From positions 124,001-188,000 of the forward strand of contig NZ_JAUSRO010000001.1 of NCBI RefSeq assembly GCF_030811835.1: a stretch of 64,000 nucleotides of DNA, in the 5' to 3' direction. This document shows, one piece after another, positions 1 to 7,063 of the stretch. A program made the translations under genes and the position numbers. Under the pieces are notes generated by a model, which searched no databases, was not told the DNA's origin, and worked only from the letters and a program-made list of their open reading frames with translations. The DNA comes from Variovorax ginsengisoli. GTDB lineage: Bacteria > Pseudomonadota > Gammaproteobacteria > Burkholderiales > Burkholderiaceae_C. Each line of letters begins with the position of its first letter. Positions within the stretch are counted from its first letter, which is position 1.

Positions 1-2824
1 CTTCCTCCTTGCCTTCGCGCCGCAGCTCTGCGGCCTTGTCGCCCGCATAGTCCCCCACGGCCTTGCTGGCATTCGCGCCGAACCCCTGCGTGATCTGCGC
101 CTGCGCCTGCACATCCTTGACCAGGGTGTCGGTGTTCCAGGTCTTCGCGAGTGCATGGGTGCTGTCGGTGTCGGTGCGCACCGCCTCGTCACCGGCAATG
201 CCGCTAATGCCCGATCGGGTCACGCTTGTCTCATGGCCCGACGCCTTGCCGGCACCAGCGCTGCCTCCGGTTCGGGTCGGCAGGGCGTAGCCGTTCTTGT
301 CGCTGCCGCCCGAGAGGCCCACGCCCAGGGTCGCACCGCTGGCTTTGTAGGTGTCTCGGTTCACGATGTCGCTGGTCGCGATGCTGGCGGTCTGGAAGCT
401 GTTCATCTTCCCGTCGATGGCCGCCTGCGTGCTGCTGATGACGCCGCCCTTGAGGTCGGTATCGCCTTGGACGTTCACATCGAAGCCGCCATCGCCGGCC
501 TTGATGCCCGACCGTTCGGTCACGCTCGCATACTCGCCACTGGCCTTGGCGCTGCTGGCGCTGACGCTGGCACTCCACACGCCTGCGCCCACGCTGACAG
601 CGCCGCCCGCGCTCTGCTGCTTGCTGTCGGACTTGGCGCGGTCCTGCAGGCTTTCGATGCGCAGGTCGCCGCCCACATCGGCCTTGACCGCGTTCGCCGC
701 CACCACCGCCCCCCGCAGCGTTGTGTCGCCCCCGCTCACCAGCGTGGCTTTGTCGCCGGCCGTCACGTGGGTGTTCGTGTACAGCGTCTCGGTGCCGTCG
801 GAGCGGCCCTTGCTCTGACTGGCACTTGCGTTGACGAGGAAGCCGCTGGTGCCGAAGCTCACGCCGAGGCTCGCCGCGCTGCCTTTGTTGGTGCTGTGTT
901 GGTCCCAGTCGTTCTGCGCTGCCAGCAGGCTGATCTGGTTGTCCGCCAGCAGGGTGACACCTTGCCCCGCACGGATGTCGCCGCCCTGGACGGTGAGGTT
1001 GCTGTCGGTGCCCGCACCTGTCGCCGCGATCACCACGTTACCGCCGCCCACCACAGTGCTGCCGCGTGCAGCGTCGCTGTGCTCGGTGCTGTTGCTCTGG
1101 TTGCGGCTGCTGCCAATGCTGATCGACAGGTTGATGCCGGCCGCCTGGCTCGGGCTTTGCGCGACGGTGTCCACCACGCTCTTGGCGCCCATTGCCACGC
1201 TGGCGGCGCCCAAGGCTTGCGCGCGGGCATTGCCGGTCTGGCCGACGGCGCGTGCCGTGCTTGCGACGCCCTGTGCGGCGGTGAGAACGGGCGCCGTCGG
1301 CGCAATCGTCAGCCCGCCGGAGCGTTGCTTTTGTTCGGTGTCGCTCCGGTAGGTCTCGCGCGCCTCGACGATGTCGACGTTCTTGGCCAGGATGCCGACG
1401 TCCCCGCCGGGCGCGAGCACGTCGCTGCCCACCTGCCGGTACGTGTTGCCAGCGACCATGGTGACGTTGCCCGCGATGGCGCCGATGGTGCTCGCTGATG
1501 CGGTGGTGCTGGCCGATTTCTGGTCTTCGCTTTGCGCACGGCTGCCGATGGTCACGCCGATGCCGCCGCTGCCCATGAGACCGGATTTCTTCTCCTCATG
1601 GAACTGGCTCTGCGTGAAGGTGTTCGTCGCCGCTTCAATGGCGATGTTGTTCTTGGCCATCAGCGTGGTGCCCTGGTCGGCGATGATTTCGCTGCCGGTG
1701 ACTTGGAGGTCACGGCCTGAAGACAACATGACCGTCTTGCCGCCGACCGAGCTACCCGCCGCCACGTCGCTGCCTCGCGTTTCGCTGTCGGTCGTCGACT
1801 TCTTCGACAGGAAGCCATTGCGATTGCTATGGGTGAAGTCGTCCGATGCCTGGGTCTGACGGGTCGTATCGATCACGATATCGCGGCTCGCGCCGAGGGC
1901 GGTCGCGCCCTTGGCGTCCAGCTGGCTCCCGGTCACCGTCAGGTTGCCCGCCTCCTGCGTCCCCGCATTGGCCGTCAGGTCACCCCCGGCCTTCACGCTC
2001 GCTCCCTGCACCGTCGTCTGGCTGCGTGTCTGCCGGTATTGCGTCCCGACGGGATCGCTGCGCTGGTCGCTCGCCTGGCCGCTGGTGGCTGCTTCAAGGC
2101 TCAGGTCGCCGCCTGCGCGGAGGAGGGCGGTGCCGCCCGAGCTCGCCTGCGTACCTTCGAGCTTCAGGTCGCGACCGGCCACGATCTGCAGGTCCTTGCC
2201 CACCGTCACCTGACCGACGTTCGCCTGCGTGTCCTCGCGCAGCATGCTCGATGCGCCGATCTGCGCCTGATAGCTGCTGCCGGTCGCCAGGCTGTCGAAC
2301 TTCAAGTCGCGGCCAGCCCCGATGCTGGCCGTGCCGCCCGAGCCGATCCGCCCGGCGGTGTCGACCACGTCGCGCCCCGCGTCGATGACCAGCGCGTTGC
2401 CCGCTTGGATGCGGCCGACGTTCGACAGGCTGGTGATGCGCCCGGCGGCCATGACCTGGGCGTCGTTCTGCCCGTAGGTCTGCGTCTTCGTCAGTGTTTG
2501 GTTGAGGATGTCGCCCCCCGCCTTCAGGCCCACCGCGTCCGCCTGGATCACGCCGCCCTGGTTGACGATGTCCGCGCTGGCCACGAGCACCGCGCGCTGC
2601 GTGTTCGCACCGCCGAGGGTGCCGCCCCGGTTGACGATGTTCCCCGCCTCGATGCGGATGTCGTCGCCGGTGATGAGCGCGCCGCCGGGCTTGACGGCGT
2701 TGGGGCCCGTCTGCGCGACGTACACCTTGGGCACCAGCACGTCCTGCGTGCTGCCGTCGGGCAGGGTGACGGTCTGGGTCTGCATCCAGACGATGTCGCT
2801 GGTGAGCGTGGCCGCCCTATACAT
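1..2824 (-). CDS. Filamentous hemagglutinin/CdiA-type exoprotein body, N-terminus missing, runs off left edge
   Basis: The minus strand is open from an ATG at 2824 through position 1, at least 941 codons with no stop. The translation is a typical TpsA/CdiA shaft: repeated motifs such as AGRDL, GGDL, GNLTVTG and DIVNQGG, then hemagglutinin-repeat sequence rich in Ser, Gly and Thr, and near 80–425 a conserved pre-toxin segment (TSDIVNRDTYKASG, VQAQAQITQ). There is no signal peptide, ESPR or TPS secretion domain. The reading frame starts mid-protein, six bases after the stop of the upstream immunity gene and in the same frame as that stop. As it stands it could not be exported by the two-partner route. 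It is either a fragment left by rearrangement or a misassembled half of a full gene. The C-terminal toxin would lie beyond the window. Family assignment is firm; functional status is doubtful. Confidence 0.85.
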   Translation of the reverse strand, partial: MYRAATLTSDIVWMQTQTVTLPDGSTQDVLVPKVYVAQTGPNAVKPGGALITGDDIRIEAGNIVNRGGTLGGANTQRAVLVASADIVNQGGVIQADAVGLKAGGDILNQTLTKTQTYGQNDAQVMAAGRITSLSNVGRIQAGNALVIDAGRDVVDTAGRIGSGGTASIGAGRDLKFDSLATGSSYQAQIGASSMLREDTQANVGQVTVGKDLQIVAGRDLKLEGTQASSGGTALLRAGGDLSLEAATSGQASDQRSDPVGTQYRQTRSQTTVQGASVKAGGDLTANAGTQEAGNLTVTGSQLDAKGATALGASRDIVIDTTRQTQASDDFTHSNRNGFLSKKSTTDSETRGSDVAAGSSVGGKTVMLSSGRDLQVTGSEIIADQGTTLMAKNNIAIEAATNTFTQSQFHEEKKSGLMGSGGIGVTIGSRAQSEDQKSASTTASASTIGAIAGNVTMVAGNTYRQVGSDVLAPGGDVGILAKNVDIVEARETYRSDTEQKQRSGGLTIAPTAPVLTAAQGVASTARAVGQTGNARAQALGAASVAMGAKSVVDTVAQSPSQAAGINLSISIGSSRNQSNSTEHSDAARGSTVVGGGNVVIAATGAGTDSNLTVQGGDIRAGQGVTLLADNQISLLAAQNDWDQHSTNKGSAASLGVSFGTSGFLVNASASQSKGRSDGTETLYTNTHVTAGDKATLVSGGDTTLRGAVVAANAVKADVGGDLRIESLQDRAKSDSKQQSAGGAVSVGAGVWSASVSASSAKASGEYASVTERSGIKAGDGGFDVNVQGDTDLKGGVISSTQAAIDGKMNSFQTASIATSDIVNRDTYKASGATLGVGLSGGSDKNGYALPTRTGGSAGAGKASGHETSVTRSGISGIAGDEAVRTDTDSTHALAKTWNTDTLVKDVQAQAQITQGFGANASKAVGDYAGDKAAELRREGKEE

Positions 2825-2827
2825 AGG

Positions 2828-3154
2828 TCAGATGTTTTCAATAACCTTTGGGCATTTAATGTGTTTGAGTATCTGAGTCTCCCCTTCAGAAATGACCCAC
2901 CAACCAAAGTCTAGGTAATTCAATTTTTTCCCGCAGCGTGCGCAATTTTCTGGCCAACCGGAGTATCTCCAGCTTGCCAATGTACGCCAATTTGCACCTT
3001 GCGCTTTCGCCGTCCACTCATGCCGGGTCAGATTCAGCAAGCTCGCAACTTCTGCTGAAAACTCTGACTCAATTATTGAATCAAAAATTAAATCAGCTTC
3101 GTCTTCATTTAGCGAGCCATGATGGACTTCATTCAATATGTCTAGATTTTTCAT
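2828..3154 (-). CDS. Probable immunity protein for the E3-type toxin
   Basis: This 108-residue soluble protein has no signal peptide or membrane segment. Its ATG overlaps the toxin stop as ATGA, the classic arrangement of toxin and cognate immunity genes, so it is inferred to bind and neutralise the colicin E3-like nuclease in the cytoplasm. The N-terminal half is acidic (NEDEADLIFDSIIESEF), suiting a partner for a basic nuclease. The C-terminal half carries CARCGKK and later HIKCP, which could form a small Cys/His metal knuckle. I do not recognise it as the roughly 85-residue colicin E3 immunity family, so it may be a different immunity fold. The local sequence is AT-richer than the flanking hemagglutinin, which fits a horizontally exchanged module. 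Confidence 0.7.
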   Translation of the reverse strand: MKNLDILNEVHHGSLNEDEADLIFDSIIESEFSAEVASLLNLTRHEWTAKAQGANWRTLASWRYSGWPENCARCGKKLNYLDFGWWVISEGETQILKHIKCPKVIENI

Positions 3155-4320
3155 AGCTTAATGCGCCTTCCGGGGACTGGTGGCTTGTAAAGCTCACCCG
3201 TGACCGGATCTATCGAGCCCAAATGGTTTCCACGTCGATCGTATTGTTCGATATCATTGTGTGTATAGTCCCATTCATAGTATCGCTTCCCCGACCCACT
3301 GCCAGACGTTTTTCTCCCATTGCCAGCGTTATCAAGATCTGCCCAAACGGGACTATCTTGTTTTGAGGGATTAGAGTTTTTTCCCTCATTGAGCGTCAGC
3401 GTAGCTGTGTTTGCTTGATTTGGCTTGGAAGCCGCCCCCAGTTGCGCCATTGCCTGATAGGCTCGGTATATTGGACCCAGCACCGGATTGCTGACGACGA
3501 GATCATCTAGGCTGGGAAGCCCTGGGAGCATCAACGGCGGCGATCCTCCCACCCACTGTCCACTCTTAGGGTCACGATAACCCTGATCTGCACTCGAAGC
3601 ACTGTTGCCCCCTGCGACAGCGGCCCCTGCGGCTGCGCCCCCACCCGTTGCTCCTATGCCAGCCAGTGGGAACACGACCGACGTGTTCGCGCTGCCTCCC
3701 CCGCCGACGACCGTGTCAGCGCCACCCGGTGTGCCAAAGTAATCCTGCCCAATACCGACGGCAGCAGTGAAGAAGCTCTGAAGGTTTTGAAGCTGCTGCT
3801 TCTGCTCGGGCGTCAGGCTGAGGTCGTTCTGCAACCGGTCGAACTCGCTACGTGCCCGATCGATCTCGTTCGGCGCCATTCGTCCGGATGCATTGCCTCC
3901 AGCCAGCAGGGCATTGATTTTCTCAACAAGCTGCGGCGTCATCTCCACCAAGATGCCGGTCGCTGTGGACGTGATTCGCACCTGCGCATTCACGTCTTTC
4001 AGAAGCTCGCCGGCCGCCCAACTCGGCCTCAGCCCGTTGCTGCCGTCTCCGGTGCGCACATGTGCGTTGCCTGCAGCGCCCGAAATGCCCGATGGCGTGA
4101 TGCTCGTGCTCCCGCTGCTCGCCTTTCCGGCGCCGATCGACGATGTGCTGTTGTAGCCCGCCGCGACGCTGTAGCCCGACGCATTGAACGTATCGACGTT
4201 GACCACATCGCTCATCTTCAGGCTGCCCGTCGTGAAGCCGTTCTTGCCCCCATCGACCGCCTGGTCTGACCGCGGCGCTGCCTGCGCCTGCGCCACCGCG
4301 GGTCGCCTTGCGCGCGCCAC
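3151..4320 (-). CDS. CdiA C-terminal module with colicin E3-type ribonuclease domain
   Basis: Residues about 20–120 (VDGGKNGFTTGSLKMSDVV to VNAQVRI) match the pre-toxin segment near the end of the large hemagglutinin at 80–425. A Gly/Ala/Ser-rich linker follows. Residues 344–389 form a colicin E3 cytotoxic domain: YEWDYTH, then NHLGSIDP, then GRRIKL. By my alignment the E3 catalytic residues Asp510, His513, Glu517 and Arg545 correspond to D351, H354, E358 and R385, so an active 16S rRNA nuclease cutting at the decoding site is predicted. The GTG at 4320 is only the first start in this frame and has no clear ribosome site. The well-formed translation start at 4405 is in another frame, so the module lacks an in-frame secretion signal. 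The immunity gene overlaps by four bases. Confidence 0.75.
   Translation of the reverse strand: MARARRPAVAQAQAAPRSDQAVDGGKNGFTTGSLKMSDVVNVDTFNASGYSVAAGYNSTSSIGAGKASSGSTSITPSGISGAAGNAHVRTGDGSNGLRPSWAAGELLKDVNAQVRITSTATGILVEMTPQLVEKINALLAGGNASGRMAPNEIDRARSEFDRLQNDLSLTPEQKQQLQNLQSFFTAAVGIGQDYFGTPGGADTVVGGGGSANTSVVFPLAGIGATGGGAAAGAAVAGGNSASSADQGYRDPKSGQWVGGSPPLMLPGLPSLDDLVVSNPVLGPIYRAYQAMAQLGAASKPNQANTATLTLNEGKNSNPSKQDSPVWADLDNAGNGRKTSGSGSGKRYYEWDYTHNDIEQYDRRGNHLGSIDPVTGELYKPPVPGRRIKL
3154..3330 (-). other. Colicin E3-like 16S rRNase domain
   Basis: This is the 3' end of the toxin module. All four catalytic positions known for colicin E3 are present, with one single-residue gap after the YEWD...H...E block. 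The order DPVTGELYKPP followed by a terminal basic tail also matches the colicin E3/cloacin DF13 family. Identification rests on these remembered family motifs. Confidence 0.75.
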
Positions 4321-4405
4321 GGCCGGTGCTTCGGGCCGTCTCCTGCACCACCATGCGCATCCCGCGCGCGGCGTTGAAGACGATTCGGTAGAGGTGCTTG
4401 TTCAT
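4281..4405 (-). pseudogene. Orphan TpsA/CdiA start: ESPR secretion signal, out of frame with the toxin module
   Basis: An ATG at 4405, preceded by a GGGAGA ribosome site, opens a frame beginning MNKHLYRIVFNAARGMRMVV. This is the extended signal peptide region (ESPR) diagnostic of type Vb exoproteins. It is the natural start of the partner of the TpsB gene just upstream. The frame soon loses resemblance to any exoprotein and reaches a stop near 3923. The pre-toxin homology resumes at about 4268 in the next frame. The whole TPS domain and shaft normally found between these parts are absent. I read this as a deletion or recombination junction at about 4260–4280, with a one-frame shift. Confidence 0.7.
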
Positions 4406-4524
4406 TGTTTTTTCTCCCTGCTATTCATCACGATGGAGTTCGCGTGAGTTCGATGCGCGCGAGCACGAGAACTGCGGCCAGAACGGAGCCGAATGAAACG
4501 TAGCGACGCGCAGTATTTGTCATG

Positions 4525-6324
4525 TCAAAAGCTGTAATTCAGGTTGAAACCCGCAGTGGTCTTCGCGGTGCGATAGCCCTCGGGTTTGCTGATGGGCACT
4601 CCGATGAAGAGGTCGTAGCTCAGGCCTTGAACGGCGCCTCGCACGCCGATCGCACCGCCCATCAGATGGCGCCCGTACATGAGACCGGCCGATGGCCCGC
4701 CGATCGCGCCGTAGTCCAGCCCCGCGTACAGCTCGGCACCGGTCTGGCCCAGCGCCCAGCCCAGGTCGTTGCGCACGAGCCAGCCGCGGTCGCCCATCAG
4801 GCTGCTTTCGCCGTCGAAGCCGCGCACCGTGTAGCGTCCGCCGATGGAAAAGCGGTCCTGCGGCGTGAGCGGCGTGCGGTTCCATTGCGCGCGCCACAGC
4901 GCGATGTAGCGCAGCCTCTGGCCGCCCGCCGCAAAGGGCAGGTTCAGGCTGGCATCGGCGGTGAACATGCGCATGCGCGAGGTGCCTTCGTCGAAGCCTT
5001 CCTCGGGGGCTGGCAGCGCGCCGAAGGCGCCGGTGCCGCGGCGGTACTGCAGGTTGGCGTCCAGCGTCGCCCCGTTGCCGAAGACGTCAAAGAACTCCCG
5101 GTGGTTCATCCCCAGCTCCCAGCCACCGACCACGCGGCGCTGCACGCCGATCTCGGTGTCTTCAACGAAACTGTTCGACGCACGCCGAAAGCCGCGCAGC
5201 GACACGGTGGTCTTGCGCTGCTGGTCACGGTAGATCAGCCGCGACAGGCGCAGCTCTGCGTTGCGTGATTCACCGCTGTAGACGTAGCTCTGCAAATAGC
5301 CAGCGACCGACTGGTGATACCTGTTCTGGCTGGCTGTCGCGCCCAGCAGCCAGTCGCCGTAGGGAATCGAGTAGTGCAGCGTCTGGCCGCTGGTGCCCTG
5401 GCCGCTGTGGTTGAAGGCGTCGTGGTTCAGGCTGACATAGGCCAGGTCGTTCAGGCCGAGTGGGCCGTCCCAGGCGAGGGTCAGGCCAGCCTGGGTGCGG
5501 CCGGTGGTCTCGGTGCCGCTGTCGTCCAGGCTCAGGGTGGTGCGCAGCGGCGACTTGCGCGTGTACTTGACGACCAGGTCGCTGTCGCCAGGGTGCGCGC
5601 CCGCGGCGGTGGAGGGCTCGATCTGGATGTCGGCGTCGGCCGTGGGCAGGCGCTTGAAATTCTCCAGTGCCTGTTCGATGTCGCGCAGGTTGAGCAGATC
5701 GCCCGGCCGCGCGGCAATGGCGTTGCGCAGGTCGGTGGTGGCGTTCGAACCCTCGGCGAAGCGGATGGCCGCGATGCGCCCGGGCACGAGCGTGAGGGTC
5801 AGCGTGCCTGAGGCGAGGTCCTGTGGTGCCGCGAGCACCCGGGTGGTGACCCAGCCGCGGCCAATGAGCGCCTGCTGCACGCGGGCCAGAACGATGTTGA
5901 CGCCCGCGGTGCCCAGGCAGCGGCCCAATGGCGCCTCGGTGCCCCCGCCGGCGGCAGCGACTTCGCCGGCGGCGGACAGCGCCCACTCGAAGTCTTCGGC
6001 GCGTTCACCCGCGAGTATCAGCCGGTCGATCTGAAAGCAGGGCGTCTCGGCCTCGGGCAAGCGGTTCGCCAGGAGCCCTGCTGGCGCCGGCAGGCGGGCG
6101 TCGACCCTGGGTTCCTGCTGTTGGCGCAGTGCGCGTTCACGCTCCTGCTGTCGCTGTTCATCGACGAAGGGCCCGAAGGCCCGCGGTGCCGAGGCATTGG
6201 CCTGCGCCCAGACGCCGTGGGTCGCGCACAGCCAGATTGCGGCGACAGCACACGGGCGCAGTGCCGCTCGCCGTGCATGCGTCCGCCCTTGGGCTCCACG
6301 CCCCACCGCCTGTCTGTTCGACAT
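4525..6324 (-). CDS. ShlB/FhaC/HecB (CdiB)-family outer-membrane transporter, TpsB
   Basis: This 599-residue outer-membrane beta-barrel exports the TpsA exoprotein in two-partner (type Vb) secretion. A long N-terminal signal ends near VWAQA (about residue 41). A POTRA region follows (CFQIDRLILAG, then a Cys-bounded segment and GYVT-like GWVTTRVL). A barrel of about 350 residues comes next, with the conserved GGRYTVRGFDGE loop motif and a terminal aromatic strand NLNYSF. The start is supported by a strong GGGAGGA ribosome site seven bases upstream. The gene looks intact and of normal family length, unlike its exoprotein partner, whose start lies 119 bp downstream. In CDI loci the usual order is cdiB–cdiA–cdiI. 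Confidence 0.93.
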   Translation of the reverse strand: MSNRQAVGRGAQGRTHARRAALRPCAVAAIWLCATHGVWAQANASAPRAFGPFVDEQRQQERERALRQQQEPRVDARLPAPAGLLANRLPEAETPCFQIDRLILAGERAEDFEWALSAAGEVAAAGGGTEAPLGRCLGTAGVNIVLARVQQALIGRGWVTTRVLAAPQDLASGTLTLTLVPGRIAAIRFAEGSNATTDLRNAIAARPGDLLNLRDIEQALENFKRLPTADADIQIEPSTAAGAHPGDSDLVVKYTRKSPLRTTLSLDDSGTETTGRTQAGLTLAWDGPLGLNDLAYVSLNHDAFNHSGQGTSGQTLHYSIPYGDWLLGATASQNRYHQSVAGYLQSYVYSGESRNAELRLSRLIYRDQQRKTTVSLRGFRRASNSFVEDTEIGVQRRVVGGWELGMNHREFFDVFGNGATLDANLQYRRGTGAFGALPAPEEGFDEGTSRMRMFTADASLNLPFAAGGQRLRYIALWRAQWNRTPLTPQDRFSIGGRYTVRGFDGESSLMGDRGWLVRNDLGWALGQTGAELYAGLDYGAIGGPSAGLMYGRHLMGGAIGVRGAVQGLSYDLFIGVPISKPEGYRTAKTTAGFNLNYSF

Positions 6325-6500
6325 TGCTCCTCCCTGTACCTGCTCTTGAGGCGGGGATTCTGGCGACGGACTCGGGCTTCAAACGTCAATGAATGTGGCC
6401 GAAGCTTGAAGCTGGGCAAATTGACGGCGTTTGTGTGAAAGATGCCGCAGCTTCTAAGTGGGTGAAAAAAGACGATTCGTAACTCTATGTGGAGCAGACC

Positions 6501-6525
6501 GCGCCATGTGCCCACAGCATGGCGC
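6501..6525. repeat. Perfect 8-bp inverted repeat
   Basis: GCGCCATG at 6501–6508 and CATGGCGC at 6518–6525 are separated by nine bases, between the divergent tpsB and DUF3830 genes. There is no T-run, so it is not a normal terminator. It could be an operator or simply a hairpin in the DUF3830 leader. Confidence 0.35.
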
Positions 6526-6568
6526 CCGACTTCGCGAGCAAGATGTCGGCATCCGCGACAATTCAGCG

Positions 6569-6982
6569 ATGTCACGTCTACAAATCACTGCCGCTGGCCT
6601 TCGCTTCGTGGCCGAAACCCATCCCGACGCGCCGCTCACCGTCGCTGCCTTCCTCAAGCTGCTGCCTTATCGCCAGAAGATCATCCACGTCCGCTGGAGC
6701 GGCGAGGGCGTCTGGGTGCCGCTGGGCGACTGGAAGCTGGGCGTCGATTTCGAGAATCACACCGCCCATCCGTCGCGCGGCGACATCCTGTTCTATCCGG
6801 GCGGCTACAGCGAAACCGAGATCATCTGGGCCTACGGTTCGTGCAGCTTCGCCAGCAAGATGGGCCAGCTCGCAGGCAACCATTTCCTGACCATCGTCGA
6901 GGGCCAGGAGCAACTGGCGGCGCTGGGCCGCAAGGTGCTGTGGGAAGGTGCGCAGGACGTCGTGTTCGAACTGCTGGACTGA
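6569..6982 (+). CDS. DUF3830 family protein
   Basis: This 137-residue protein has the DUF3830 signature throughout: TVAAFLKLLPYRQKIIHVRWSGE, then VPLGDW, ENHTAHPSRGDILFYPGG, SETEIIWAYG and GQLAGNHFLTI. The family is thought to have a cyclophilin-like barrel fold; its function is unknown. I chose the ATG at 6569 because family proteins begin at this point (RLQITAAGLRF). The longer frame from GTG 6458 adds residues with no family match. It lies alone between the tpsB locus and the formate dehydrogenase region, 81 bases before the next gene, and may be transcribed with it. Confidence 0.8.
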   Translation: MSRLQITAAGLRFVAETHPDAPLTVAAFLKLLPYRQKIIHVRWSGEGVWVPLGDWKLGVDFENHTAHPSRGDILFYPGGYSETEIIWAYGSCSFASKMGQLAGNHFLTIVEGQEQLAALGRKVLWEGAQDVVFELLD

Positions 6983-7063
6983 CGGCGTCCGTCATTCGCA
7001 TCTTGAATCGCCGCATGTCGCGATTCAATTGGACAGGTGCGCGTCGGTGCCCAACACTGCCGC

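Noticed and set aside
155..1498. Long plus-strand open frame of 447 codons
   Set aside because: It is the antisense shadow of the hemagglutinin body: composition is Arg/Ala/His-rich with no family motif, while the minus strand shows clear hemagglutinin repeats.
3923..4405. Treating the 160-codon frame from the ESPR start as a complete secreted protein
   Set aside because: After about 40 residues the sequence is Arg/Gly/Gln-rich out-of-frame translation of the pre-toxin region; only the first 40 or so residues look genuine.
6325..6568. Extended DUF3830 start at GTG 6458
   Set aside because: The extra 37 residues have no family similarity, and the inverted repeat lies inside them; the ATG at 6569 matches the family N-terminus.
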